Assembly: GCF_000725485.1 (NCBI RefSeq)
Contig: NZ_JOAG01000008.1
Span: forward strand, 62,001 to 126,000
DNA: 64,000 bases
Direction: 5' to 3'
Source of the DNA: Nonomuraea candida
GTDB lineage: Bacteria; Actinomycetota; Actinomycetes; Streptosporangiales; Streptosporangiaceae
Of the stretch, positions 45,438 through 53,709 are shown in pieces (within the stretch, counting starts at the first letter, position 1; each line of letters opens with the position of its first letter). Made by a program: the position numbers and the translations under genes. Below the pieces are notes generated by a model, which saw only the letters and a list, made by a program, of their open reading frames with translations, did not search any database and was not told the origin of the DNA.

Positions 45438-47150
45438 GTGACCGATCGCATCGAGGTAGCCGCCACTGAGCTGCGACCCCTGCTCGAAGAGTTCATCATG
45501 TGGGCGCGTGCGAACGCCCCCGGTAGCGACCCCGAGCTCGTGGGGCCTGCGGCGCTGTGGCACCGTCTCGCCTTCTCGCAGGACCTCGGCACGTGGAAGC
45601 GTGCCGACCTGCGTAACCTGCTGCTGGACCGCATGCCCAAGGTCGTGGAGGATCCCGACGCAGCCGCCGACGGGATGCTCCCGGCCGTGGACGCGTACCT
45701 GACGTTCCTCTCCCAGACCGGCCGGCTGAACAAGGGCTCCGACTCCCTGGAGGAGCTGCAGGCCGAGCTGGACGACGTCGAGGACGAGTTCGTCGATCTC
45801 ATGGAGGAGCTGCTCGACGAGTCCGACGGCGACGACGAGGAGGACGAGACCGGCGACCTGGGCGACTTCGAGCCGTTCGCCGACGACCTGGCCGAGCTCG
45901 ACACGATCAGGCTCCGGCCCGACTCCGAGCTGGCCGAGGCGGCACGGCGTGCGCCGCTGATCGCCAAGGCCCGCGATCTGGCCGTGTGGGTGGGGTCGGG
46001 GCGGAAGGTGGGCGAGGAGACGCTGCTCACCGACGCCGAGGTCGAGGAGGCGCTGGCCGCCACGGGCCTGCCCAGGCCCGTGACCGACGGCCCGGTGTCC
46101 GAGGCCGTGCCCCAGTTGTGGAACATCTGGAACCTCGCCGTCGACCTGGAGTTCCTCGAGCCGGGCGAGGCCGGCACGGTGGCGGTCCAGGACGACACGG
46201 CGGAGTGGCCGTTCGACGACGACGAGGACGTGCTCGACGCCTGGATGCTCGGGCTGCACTCGGTCGACTACGGCGACCCGGAGCTCGACGACGACGACCT
46301 CACCATGGCCCTGGCCGGCCTGACGCGCGGCCTGCTGGTCCGGCTGCTGCTGGCCGGCGGCTCGCGCCCGCGCGCCGAGCTGGCGCGTGAGCTGGCCGAG
46401 GCCGCCGCCGACCTCGACGAGCTGGGCGGCGACGCCTGGGAGGCGGCGGGCGACCCGCTCGACTCCGCGCTGGAGTGGCTGACCGGCTACGGCATGGTCG
46501 AGGTCGAGGACGACGTCGTCCGCCTCACGCCGCTCGGCACCGAAGGCGTCGTCCACCTGATCGACGACGCCGACATCGAGGTGGACGCCCGGCCCGCGAT
46601 CGAGTCCATGAGCGCCCACGAGCTGCTCGCGCTGAGCGCGGAGCTGCCGGAGGACGAGGCCGACGCCGAGTTCGCGGCCTGGATGCGGCTGCGCGAGCCC
46701 GCCAAGGCGGCCGAGGAGCTGCTGGAGGCGGCGGCCGAGGACGAGAGCGACGCGCTGATCAGGGTGCAGGCGGCCAGCGTCGTCGGCACGCTGGGCGAGG
46801 CGGCGATCCCGGCCTGGCAGGAGGCGCTCAAGCAGCCGTCGCTGCGGCCCTACGCGGCCACCCACCTGAGCCAGCTCGGGGTGGAGGGCGCGCCCGAGCC
46901 GACGCAGGACGACACGCACTGGCTGATCCTCGACATGTGGACGATCTCGGCCGGCCTGGGCCGCTCGGAGTTCGTCACCAGCCTGCGCGACATCGGCCCC
47001 GAGATGGTCAACAACCTCCTGGAGGTCATCTGGAAGATCCCCCACGCCCACGTGGAGGAGCTCCTCGACCTGATCTCCCAGGTCCACCCGGACAAGCAGG
47101 TGGCCAAGGCCGCCCGCCGCGCCCTGTTCAAGGCCCGCTCGGCCGGCTGA
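45438..47150 (+). CDS. large acidic protein of unknown function
   Basis: 570 residues, extremely Asp/Glu-rich with acidic runs (DGDDEEDETGDLGD near 132-145, AEWPFDDDEDV near 255). Residues ~450-565 look like HEAT-type helical repeats (RVQAASVVGTLGEAAIPAW). I recognise no catalytic motif, signal peptide or membrane segment, so it is probably cytoplasmic. GTG start. A terminator follows. The open frame, codon bias and length make coding certain. Confidence 0.8.
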   Translation: MTDRIEVAATELRPLLEEFIMWARANAPGSDPELVGPAALWHRLAFSQDLGTWKRADLRNLLLDRMPKVVEDPDAAADGMLPAVDAYLTFLSQTGRLNKGSDSLEELQAELDDVEDEFVDLMEELLDESDGDDEEDETGDLGDFEPFADDLAELDTIRLRPDSELAEAARRAPLIAKARDLAVWVGSGRKVGEETLLTDAEVEEALAATGLPRPVTDGPVSEAVPQLWNIWNLAVDLEFLEPGEAGTVAVQDDTAEWPFDDDEDVLDAWMLGLHSVDYGDPELDDDDLTMALAGLTRGLLVRLLLAGGSRPRAELARELAEAAADLDELGGDAWEAAGDPLDSALEWLTGYGMVEVEDDVVRLTPLGTEGVVHLIDDADIEVDARPAIESMSAHELLALSAELPEDEADAEFAAWMRLREPAKAAEELLEAAAEDESDALIRVQAASVVGTLGEAAIPAWQEALKQPSLRPYAATHLSQLGVEGAPEPTQDDTHWLILDMWTISAGLGRSEFVTSLRDIGPEMVNNLLEVIWKIPHAHVEELLDLISQVHPDKQVAKAARRALFKARSAG

Positions 47151-47162
47151 GGCCATCTCCGC

Positions 47163-47211
47163 GCCGGCCTACGTGCCCTCACCGCCCACGGCGGGGGCCC
47201 GTACGGCCGGC
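47163..47211 (+). terminator. long hairpin between convergent genes
   Basis: GCCGGCC/GGCCGGC, then TACG/CGTA (one bulge), GCCC/GGGC (one mismatch) and an inner CCGCC/GGCGG hairpin: about 20 pairs. It starts 13 nt after the acidic-protein stop and 37 nt before the end of the convergent XRE gene, so it can serve both. Confidence 0.7.
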
Positions 47212-47247
47212 GGGGCTTCTCGTACGCGCGGTCACCCAGCCGGCTGA

Positions 47248-48567
47248 TCATCCTTCCGGACGAGGGGCGACAGTCAACGCCCGCAACTCCTGGGCAGGTT
47301 CCAGAGCCCGGGCGTTCTCCGGCAGCGCGTCGAGGATGCGCCCGATGGTGAAGGTCCGCATCGTGCTGATCGGCCACCCCCTCGCGGCCGTCACCGCATG
47401 AACGAGCCCTCCCGAAGGGTCGCCACCGCCGACCAGCGCCAGAGCGCGCACCAGCTCGTAGTGGGTGATGTCGGCGGTGAACGTCGCCGGGCACAGCGCG
47501 ATCGCCTCATCCACCGCCGCGCCCGCTTCTCTCGTGTCGCCGATGAGGGCGGACGAGTAAGCCCTCGCCCACGCTGCGGCTCTCTCCCCGAAGCTCCACA
47601 AAGGCGATATCTCGTCGCTGTCGCCGGGGAGTTTCTCGCACACGTCCTTCAGCGCGTCCAGGGTTGCCCTGGCGGTTGGGGCGTCGCCACGTCCGGCGGA
47701 GATGAACGCCTTGGCGCGCAACGCCGCCGCGAGGCCGACGCTTGGTTTGCCATCGGCGATGTCCAGAGCGTCATCGGCCACGCGGGCGATGACCGGGGCG
47801 GGACGTCCGGACCAGAACCCATATTTCGCTTCGTGTCCGCGCACCCACACGCGCAAGCCGCGGTCGCCGGTCGCGTCGGCCGCGCGGCGGGCCATCCTCC
47901 ACGACTGGAGTGCTGCGCGCTGCTCGCCGATGTCACTCATCTCCATGCCCAGCACGACCGCGAGTTGCGCGCCGGCTCGCAGCAGCCCGGCGCGGACCGG
48001 CGGCGAGGATGTCCGGTGGAGGAGCCGGGACACTTCGGCGAGGTCGGCCGTCACCGACCACGTGATAGTGCCGGGCTGCTGAATGTAGTAGGACAGGCCG
48101 TGCTCCCACACGGCCTCTTCCCAGCCGTCGGAGTCGAGTTCCCGGGAGGCGTGATCGATCCCGGAGAAGAGCGTCTCCAGGGTGCCCGGCGGTATGACCG
48201 CGCCCGCGCCCAACGCGACGAGCAATTGCATCGCTGCACGCCGATGCATGTCACCATCCTCCGCGAGATCGGAGACGGAAGCCTCGGGAACGTTCTGCAG
48301 AAGGCGATCGAACTGTGCGGCGAAGGCACGCAGCGCTTCAAGCCGCCCTTGGGCACCATATAGCCCATCCAGGCGCCGAACCACGTCCTGGTGAACTCGG
48401 GCGAGACCACGCTCCCACCGTGACAGGTCGCCGCGATCGCACAACGCATGCGCCGCCGCCTCCTGCTGACTGAGACGGCACACGTCTTCCCGCCAATGCC
48501 GCAACTCGGAGCCGAGCAGATGCCACGGCGAAGCCGCTGGATCCACATCGTCGGAGCGGCGAGGCAT
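47248..48567 (-). CDS. XRE-family regulator with TPR-like C-terminus
   Basis: 439 residues from ATG 48567 (AAGGAGG upstream). Residues ~15-75 form a helix-turn-helix (LGSELRHWREDVCRLSQQEA, DLSRWERGLARV). The rest is a helical array (Ala-rich, TPR-like), typical of large actinomycete regulators with a ligand- or peptide-binding module. Divergent from two small genes at 48719 and 49201. Such regulators often control linked small proteins, but the target here is inferred. Confidence 0.85.
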   Translation of the reverse strand: MPRRSDDVDPAASPWHLLGSELRHWREDVCRLSQQEAAAHALCDRGDLSRWERGLARVHQDVVRRLDGLYGAQGRLEALRAFAAQFDRLLQNVPEASVSDLAEDGDMHRRAAMQLLVALGAGAVIPPGTLETLFSGIDHASRELDSDGWEEAVWEHGLSYYIQQPGTITWSVTADLAEVSRLLHRTSSPPVRAGLLRAGAQLAVVLGMEMSDIGEQRAALQSWRMARRAADATGDRGLRVWVRGHEAKYGFWSGRPAPVIARVADDALDIADGKPSVGLAAALRAKAFISAGRGDAPTARATLDALKDVCEKLPGDSDEISPLWSFGERAAAWARAYSSALIGDTREAGAAVDEAIALCPATFTADITHYELVRALALVGGGDPSGGLVHAVTAARGWPISTMRTFTIGRILDALPENARALEPAQELRALTVAPRPEG

Positions 48568-48718
48568 CCGCGGCCTCCTTGTTCGTGGGATTCGTGGAAT
48601 CGGTCCTTCCACAATCAGCCCTCTGGTTTGTTCTCCCCGAACTCTTCCACTATGGCACTGCGCTTTTCATCGAAGCGCGGAAAGTTCTTGGACGGCGCGA
48701 ACCTCCTGGTCAAAGCTG

Positions 48719-49126
48719 GTGCGCGCGATTCCCGACATAACCCGTCAACAGCCGCGATGGATGGTGGAGATGGCGCTGACCGACGCCGAGATGTACGACC
48801 TGCTCTGCCGCTCAGAGACGGAGTTGCTGGAGATCAGGAAGCGCGCCTTGGACCTCACGGACTGGACGGCTCGCCAACTGGCGGTGCTGCGACGTACCTA
48901 TCCCGAGTGGGCGATCGCCTGCGAGACGGACGCGTCCGGGCAGGCGTGGTGGACGGCACGCCTGTTGCAGGAGGTGTCGCTGGAGATGGCGACGGCCGGT
49001 GTCGACCGTACGGTCCGCCGGTCGACTGCCGTCTCCCTGGCCGCCGCACTCACCCTGCAGACGGCCCTTGTCCGGAGTCGGCGGGGCCTGCAGCGCTCCC
49101 CCGCGCCCACGGACGACGCCCCATGA
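48719..49126 (+). CDS. small protein divergent from XRE regulator
   Basis: 135 residues from GTG 48719 (ATG 48761 or 48770 are alternatives). Mostly helical: ALTDAEMYDLLCRSETELLE, LDLTDWTARQLAVLRRTYPE. No known family. Lies directly after the divergent promoter region. Confidence 0.55.
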   Translation: MRAIPDITRQQPRWMVEMALTDAEMYDLLCRSETELLEIRKRALDLTDWTARQLAVLRRTYPEWAIACETDASGQAWWTARLLQEVSLEMATAGVDRTVRRSTAVSLAAALTLQTALVRSRRGLQRSPAPTDDAP

Positions 49127-49200
49127 GCGTGGCGGTCGTGCGGATGCCCGCCGCCGCTGGGTCCCGTCCAGCACGGCACCCCGAAGCCTTCTGACAGTAC

Positions 49201-49740
49201 ATGCGAAAGGCGACAATGGAACGTTCCATCAACACCGCTGACGAAGCAGGGACGGGTGAACGCAGGGACTGGCCCGGCTGGGTGATCCAGGAGGGTAGCG
49301 GGGGCGGCTACATCGCTTACCGCATCGTCCTGGTTCCTCGTGGGAGCGGGTTGTCGAACGTGCGCTGTGGCGGGACTCGACGCGAGCTGTTCGAGCATCT
49401 GGAGCAGGAGAAGCGGCTGGAGGACCAGCTCCGTCACGCTCCCCGCAGGCGCGCGGACCGTTCTCGGGGGGATGGTCGATCGGCCGGCGGCTTGCGAGGG
49501 GAGCGTCGTTCGGCCGACGACTCTCACGCGGGCGGTCAAGAGGGCGCGCGTAACGGCGGGCGGGGCGTGAACGGGAGGAGCGTCTCCCTGGATGGAGGCC
49601 GGGCGTCTACGGCGGGGGGGGGGGGGCGGCGCCTGCCCGCAAAAAAAAGAGGCCGGGGACGGGGGGAGAAGGGGAGGAGCGTCTCCGTGGAGGGGGGCGG
49701 GGCGTCTGGGGGGGGGGGGGGCGCCCCCCCCCTGCCGTAA
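49201..49740 (+). CDS. small protein with suspicious low-complexity 3' half
   Basis: 179 codons. The first ~80 (RDWPGWVIQEGSGGGYIAYR, RGGTRRELFEHLEQEK) look like a real small protein. From about codon 85 the frame runs through Arg/Gly-rich sequence and then through G and A homopolymers (49614-49721). The C-terminal part is therefore unreliable, and the true stop may be earlier or in another frame. Confidence 0.45.
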   Translation: MRKATMERSINTADEAGTGERRDWPGWVIQEGSGGGYIAYRIVLVPRGSGLSNVRCGGTRRELFEHLEQEKRLEDQLRHAPRRRADRSRGDGRSAGGLRGERRSADDSHAGGQEGARNGGRGVNGRSVSLDGGRASTAGGGGRRLPAKKRGRGRGEKGRSVSVEGGGASGGGGGAPPLP

Positions 49741-49747
49741 AAGAAAG
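49573..49747. other. near-duplicate with long homopolymer runs, possible assembly artefact
   Basis: GGGAGGAGCGTCTCC begins two related blocks 98 bp apart (49573 and 49671). Between and inside them are runs of 13 G (49614-49626), 8 A (49641-49648), 14 G (49708-49721) and 9 C (49724-49732). Nothing else in the window is like this. Confidence 0.7.
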
Positions 49748-49794
49748 GCGCCGTGAGACGGCTGCAGAAAAGCAACGGTCTGGAAAAGCGAAAA

Positions 49795-49816
49795 GCCCTC
49801 TTCGTGAGAAGAGGGC
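49795..49816 (-). terminator. tRNA-Glu transcript terminator
   Basis: Perfect 9-bp stem GCCCTCTTC/GAAGAGGGC with GTGA loop; on the minus strand it is followed by TTTTCGCTTTTCC. Ends the tandem tRNA-Glu transcript. Confidence 0.8.
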
Positions 49817-49820
49817 GGCG

Positions 49821-49893
49821 TAGTCCCGACCGGATTCGAACCGGCGCTACCGCCTTGAGAGGGCGGCGTCCTGGGCCACTAGACGACGGGACC
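49821..49893 (-). tRNA. tRNA-Glu (CUC)
   Basis: 73 nt, GGTCCCG...CGGGACTA. Anticodon loop CTCTCAA gives anticodon CTC, T-loop GGTTCGAATCC. No encoded CCA. Identical to the next copy upstream. Standard cloverleaf. Confidence 0.95.
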
Positions 49894-49914
49894 TTCGCGC
49901 GCTTGTGGCAGTGG

Positions 49915-49987
49915 TAGTCCCGACCGGATTCGAACCGGCGCTACCGCCTTGAGAGGGCGGCGTCCTGGGCCACTAGACGACGGGACC
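49915..49987 (-). tRNA. tRNA-Glu (CUC), second copy
   Basis: 73 nt, identical to the copy at 49821-49893, with a 21-nt spacer between them. Probably one transcript. Confidence 0.95.
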
Positions 49988-50206
49988 CTGTCCACAAGCT
50001 GTTTCGCCGGGCTTCCCCGGCGACGCAGGTAACTCTACCGCACCCCGAAGACCACACCAAACCGCTTATCAGCCCATCAGATCGGGCCCGTAACTCCCGG
50101 CCCGATCCCGCGCCGGCGGCCCCGGGGGCGAGCGGTTACCGGGGGCGATACGGCCACTCGGAGCGATGCGGCTACCGGGTCGATGCGGCCACCCGGAGCG
50201 ATGCGG

Positions 50207-50821
50207 CTACCGGTTGAGCAGGCCGCGGCGGTAGGCCTCGCCGACGGCGGCGGCGCGGTCGCGTACGTCGAGCTTGGTGTAGATGTGCAGCAGGTGCGTC
50301 TTCACGCTGGCCTCGCTGATGAACAGCGCCCGCGCCGCCTGCTTGTTCGTGGCCCCCTCCGCCACCAGCCGCAGCACCTCCAGCTCGCGCCTGCTCAGCC
50401 GGCCCCTGGCGGGCCTGCGCAGGTGCTCGGCCAGGCGGCCCGCCACGGCCGGGGCGAGCACGGTCTCCCCCCGGTGGGTGGCGCGCACGGCGCGGACGAG
50501 CTCCTCCGGCGGCGCGTCCTTGAGCAGGTAGCCGCCGGCCCCCGCCTCCAGCGCGGGCAGCACGTCGGTGTCGAACGTGGTCAGCACCAGCACCCTCGGC
50601 CCCGTGCCGCGCAGCAGGCGGATGGCGTCCACCCCGTCCAGGCCGGGCATGCGCAGGTCCATGAGGACGACGTCGGGCGCGAGCTCGGCCGCCAGGCGCA
50701 CGGCCTCCTCCCCGTCGGCCGCCTCGCCCACGACCTCCAGGTCGGCCGCCCCGCCGAGGGCCGCGCGCAGCCCGTCGCGCACGATCGGATGATCGTCGGC
50801 GATCAGCACCCGCAGTGGCAT
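50207..50821 (-). CDS. NarL/FixJ-family response regulator
   Basis: 204 residues from ATG 50821 (GGGAAGGGGAGAGCG upstream). Receiver domain: IADDHP (acidic pocket), VLMDLRMPGLDG with the phospho-acceptor Asp, TTFDTD and the conserved lysine in YLLKDAPPEE. C-terminal LuxR-type helix-turn-helix (LSRRELEVLRLVAEGATNKQ, SEASVKTHLLHIY). An upstream ATG at 50863 overlaps the kinase stop (ATGA) and could give a 14-residue extension by translational coupling. Regulated target unknown. Confidence 0.95.
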   Translation of the reverse strand: MPLRVLIADDHPIVRDGLRAALGGAADLEVVGEAADGEEAVRLAAELAPDVVLMDLRMPGLDGVDAIRLLRGTGPRVLVLTTFDTDVLPALEAGAGGYLLKDAPPEELVRAVRATHRGETVLAPAVAGRLAEHLRRPARGRLSRRELEVLRLVAEGATNKQAARALFISEASVKTHLLHIYTKLDVRDRAAAVGEAYRRGLLNR

Positions 50822-50859
50822 CGCTCTCCCCTTCCCGGACCCGTCGCCGCCGGTGTGTC

Positions 50860-52230
50860 TCATCTCGGTCTTCCCCCTGGCCCGGGATCGTGGGACGCCG
50901 GGCGGGCCGGCTCCTCCTCCAGGCTCTCATCGGCCGGCGGGATGGCGGGGACGGCGGCGGCGACGGCCGTGCCCGTGCCGGGCTCCGACTCGATCTCCAG
51001 GGTGCCGCCCACGCCGCGGACCCGCTGCCGCATGCCGTCCAGGCCGAAGCCGTCAGCGGGCCGCTGCGGGGAGAAACCGACCCCGTCGTCACGGATGTCG
51101 AGGAGGAGGAGTTCGTCCGTGTACGAGAGGGTGAGGGCCGTCCTGGTGGCACTGGCGTGTTTGGCGACGTTCGCCAGGGCTTCCTGGGCGACGCGGAACA
51201 GGGCGGCCTCCACCTCCCCGGACAGCGCGACGGGCGTGCCCGTGACCTCGACCCGCAGCTCGACGCCCGTCGCCTCGGCCCACGACCGGGCCATGCGCGT
51301 GACGGCCTCCGGCAGCCCGGTCTCCTCCAGGGGCTCGGGCCGCAGCGCGCTGATCGAGCGGCGGGCCTCGGCCAGGCCGCGGCGGGCCAGCTCGGAGGCG
51401 CGGGCGAGATGGCGGCGGCGGGCCTCCTCGTGCGGGGCGCGGCCGGCGGCGTCGAGCTGGCCGATCAGGGCGGCGAGGTCCTGCGCGACCGTGTCGTGGA
51501 TCTCGCCGGCCACGCGGTGCCGCTCGTCGAGCACGCCCGCCCGCCTGGCCTGGCCGAGGAGCCGGGCGTTCAGGTCGGCGTTCTCGTCCATGGCGGCGCG
51601 CAGCCGCTCGACCAGGCGGCGGCGCCTGTCGTGCTCGGCGGAGACGTACCAGCCCGCGGCGACCAGCGGCAGGGCCACGCCGGCGATGACCGTGAGCAGC
51701 GTCGTCCCGGCGTCAGGCCCCGCCTGGGTGGTCACGTTGACGAGCGCGGTGAGCGTGACGCCGGCCATGACCAGGCGGCCCGGGAGCAGCGCGATGGCCA
51801 GCGGGTAGCCGGCGGAGGCGAACAGGACGAAGGCCAGGCTCTCGGCCGACAGCGCCGCGGCCAGGGCCAGCAGCACGAGATAGTGGGCCACGACGAGCGC
51901 GCGGCGCGTGTCGCGGCGGGCGTGCAGCCAGGGGACGGCGGCCAGCCAGAGCGCCGCCGCCCCGGCCAGGAGCGGCCACGGCAACCCCGGCCAGAGCGCG
52001 CCGGCGACCCACCGGCCGCCCGCGCCGGGGCCCGTGCCGGGGCCCGTGCCGGGGCCCGTGCCGGGGCCCGTGCCGGGGTCCGCGCCGGGGCCCGTGCCGG
52101 GGTCCGCGCCGGGGCCCGTGCCGGGGTCCGCGCCGGGGCCGGTGACGGCGGCCGCGACGCAGGAGACGGCCAGCAGCGCGTACGCCAGCGCCGTGTGGAC
52201 CCACCTCTCACGCCCGTCGAGCCGGCTCAT
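50860..52230 (-). CDS. NarL-type sensor histidine kinase
   Basis: 456 residues. TM1 (~11-28), then a repeat-expanded loop (GPGADPGTG-type, 31-72), about four further membrane segments to ~195, a HisKA_3 dimerisation helix with the phospho-acceptor His in RVAGEIHDTVAQDLAALIGQ, and a HATPase domain (N-box EALANVAKHASA; DDGVGF; GLDGMRQRV). It phosphorylates the response regulator encoded just downstream. The stimulus is unknown. Confidence 0.94.
   Translation of the reverse strand: MSRLDGRERWVHTALAYALLAVSCVAAAVTGPGADPGTGPGADPGTGPGADPGTGPGTGPGTGPGTGPGAGGRWVAGALWPGLPWPLLAGAAALWLAAVPWLHARRDTRRALVVAHYLVLLALAAALSAESLAFVLFASAGYPLAIALLPGRLVMAGVTLTALVNVTTQAGPDAGTTLLTVIAGVALPLVAAGWYVSAEHDRRRRLVERLRAAMDENADLNARLLGQARRAGVLDERHRVAGEIHDTVAQDLAALIGQLDAAGRAPHEEARRRHLARASELARRGLAEARRSISALRPEPLEETGLPEAVTRMARSWAEATGVELRVEVTGTPVALSGEVEAALFRVAQEALANVAKHASATRTALTLSYTDELLLLDIRDDGVGFSPQRPADGFGLDGMRQRVRGVGGTLEIESEPGTGTAVAAAVPAIPPADESLEEEPARPASHDPGPGGRPR
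52021..52140 (-). repeat. 12/24-bp in-frame repeats in the histidine kinase gene
   Basis: Units of GCCGGGGCCCGT (12 bp) and GCCGGGGTCCGC alternate, encoding Gly-Thr/Ala-(Asp)-Pro-Gly repeats. Lies in the loop after the first membrane segment. Confidence 0.85.
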
Positions 52231-52447
52231 GACACCCAGCCTGGCATGCCGCCGACCGGTCGTCCGATGACCGCCCGGCGATCACCGGGCGGCCGCCGCC
52301 GGCCGCTCGCCGGACGGCCGTCGCCAACCGGGCCGCCGGCCAAATCGCCAACCGAGTCGTCAACCGATCGGTGGATGGTCGCCATCAACCGCTCCTCCAT
52401 CCGCCCGGGCGATGTGGCCCGCCCCTGACCTCGGCGAGCATCGAGAC

Positions 52448-53431
52448 ATGAACGTTCCGACCCGCAGAACCGCATTCAGGCTCGCCGCCGCCGGCGCGGG
52501 GGCCACCGCCGCCGCCACCGCCGCCACCACCGCCGCCACCGCCGCCGCCACCGCCGCCACCACCCTCGCCCACGGCTCCTCCGGCCGGCGCGAGGAGGTG
52601 ACCACGTTCGTCTTCGTGACCGGCTCGAACGGCATGGCCACCGGCGACGCGGAGCTGGCGCTGCGCGGCCACCGCACGGTGGGCGTGAGCCTGCCGGGCC
52701 ACGGCCCGGAGCAGCAGTTCCACCGCGCCTACCAGGCCCCGCAGGACCTGGCGAAGCTCGCCGAGATCCCCTCCCCCATGGCCGGGGTGACGCTGGACGA
52801 CTATGTCGAGGCCACGGTGAACGTCGTGCGCCGCGTCTCCCGGTACGGCCCGGTCGTCCTGGTGGGCGGCAGCCTGGGCGGCTCGACGATCACCAAGACG
52901 GCCGACGAGGTGCCCGAGCTGATCGACCGGCTGGTCTACGTGGGCGCGTACTGCTGCACGAAGCTGCGCTCGCCGGCCGACTACCTGGAGACGCCGGAGG
53001 GCAGGACGAGCCTGGGCAGCGCCATCCTGCCGGCCGTCGTCGGCGATCCGCGGGTGCTCAAGGCCATCCGGATCAACTGGCGCACGAACGACAGGAAGTT
53101 CCTCGACGCGGCCAAGGCGGCGTTCATGGCCGAGGCCACCGACGGGGAGTTTCTCGCCATGCTCAACTCCTCGCTGCCGGACGAGAGCCTTCAGGTGTCG
53201 AGCGCGGACGCCCGGGGCCGCAAGGACGCCTGGGGGCGGGTGCGGCGGGTCTACGTGAGGCAGTCGCTGGACCGGGTGATCCCGCCGGCCCTGCAGGACC
53301 GCATGATCAGGGAGGCGGACGAGGCGACGCCGGGCAACAGATTCGAGGTGTTCACCGTGAAGACGTCGCACGCGCCGGCTCCCCGGGCCTACCGCCGGAT
53401 CACGGACATCCTCGACCGGCTGGCGAAATGA
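52448..53431 (+). CDS. alpha/beta hydrolase, probably exported
   Basis: 327 residues from ATG 52448. The N-terminus has twin Arg (PTRRTAFRLAAAGAGA) and an Ala/Thr repeat (AATAAATAATT), consistent with a Tat-type signal. The fold shows LVGGSLGGSTI with the nucleophile Ser, preceded by a YGPVVLVGG strand, and a conserved late His in KTSHAPAPRAY. Similar to salicylate-esterase or MenH-like hydrolases. Substrate unknown. Confidence 0.85.
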   Translation: MNVPTRRTAFRLAAAGAGATAAATAATTAATAAATAATTLAHGSSGRREEVTTFVFVTGSNGMATGDAELALRGHRTVGVSLPGHGPEQQFHRAYQAPQDLAKLAEIPSPMAGVTLDDYVEATVNVVRRVSRYGPVVLVGGSLGGSTITKTADEVPELIDRLVYVGAYCCTKLRSPADYLETPEGRTSLGSAILPAVVGDPRVLKAIRINWRTNDRKFLDAAKAAFMAEATDGEFLAMLNSSLPDESLQVSSADARGRKDAWGRVRRVYVRQSLDRVIPPALQDRMIREADEATPGNRFEVFTVKTSHAPAPRAYRRITDILDRLAK

Positions 53432-53433
53432 AA

Positions 53434-53462
53434 AACGGACGTCTCCGGCGGAGACATCCGTT
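53434..53462 (-). terminator. hairpin, terminator of tRNA-Gln
   Basis: AACGGA/TCCGTT outer and GTCTCC/GGAGAC inner stems with a GGC loop. On the minus strand it is followed by TTTCATTTCG (CCGTTTTTCATTT including the stem end), so it mainly ends the tRNA-Gln transcript; it may also stop the hydrolase mRNA. Confidence 0.75.
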
Positions 53463-53470
53463 GCACAATG

Positions 53471-53542
53471 CTGGGGTACCAGGACTCGAACCTAGACTAA
53501 CTGAACCAGAATCAGTCGTGCTGCCAATTACACCATACCCCA
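53471..53542 (-). tRNA. tRNA-Gln (CUG)
   Basis: 72 nt, TGGGGTA...TACCCCAG. Anticodon stem ACTGA/TCAGT with loop TTCTGGT gives anticodon CTG. No encoded CCA. Standard cloverleaf. Confidence 0.95.
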
Positions 53543-53709
53543 CCGCTGCGCTCTCCTCGCGGAGCTGCGCTTTGGCGACGTCCGAAAGAATAGCCCAGCT
53601 CCGGGGCTAAGACCAAAACGATTGCCCGAGGGCTTCTCCACGGCCCCCGCCACGCGCCCGGTCGTGCCAAGCTGAAGGGGACAAAACACCACGTGGAGGA
53701 GCCCGAGCG

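Noticed and set aside
49821..49987. Direct repeat of ~73 bp resembling a two-unit CRISPR or mobile element end
   Set aside because: The repeats are two identical tRNA-Glu genes with normal cloverleaves. No CRISPR array or insertion-sequence gene is present in the window.
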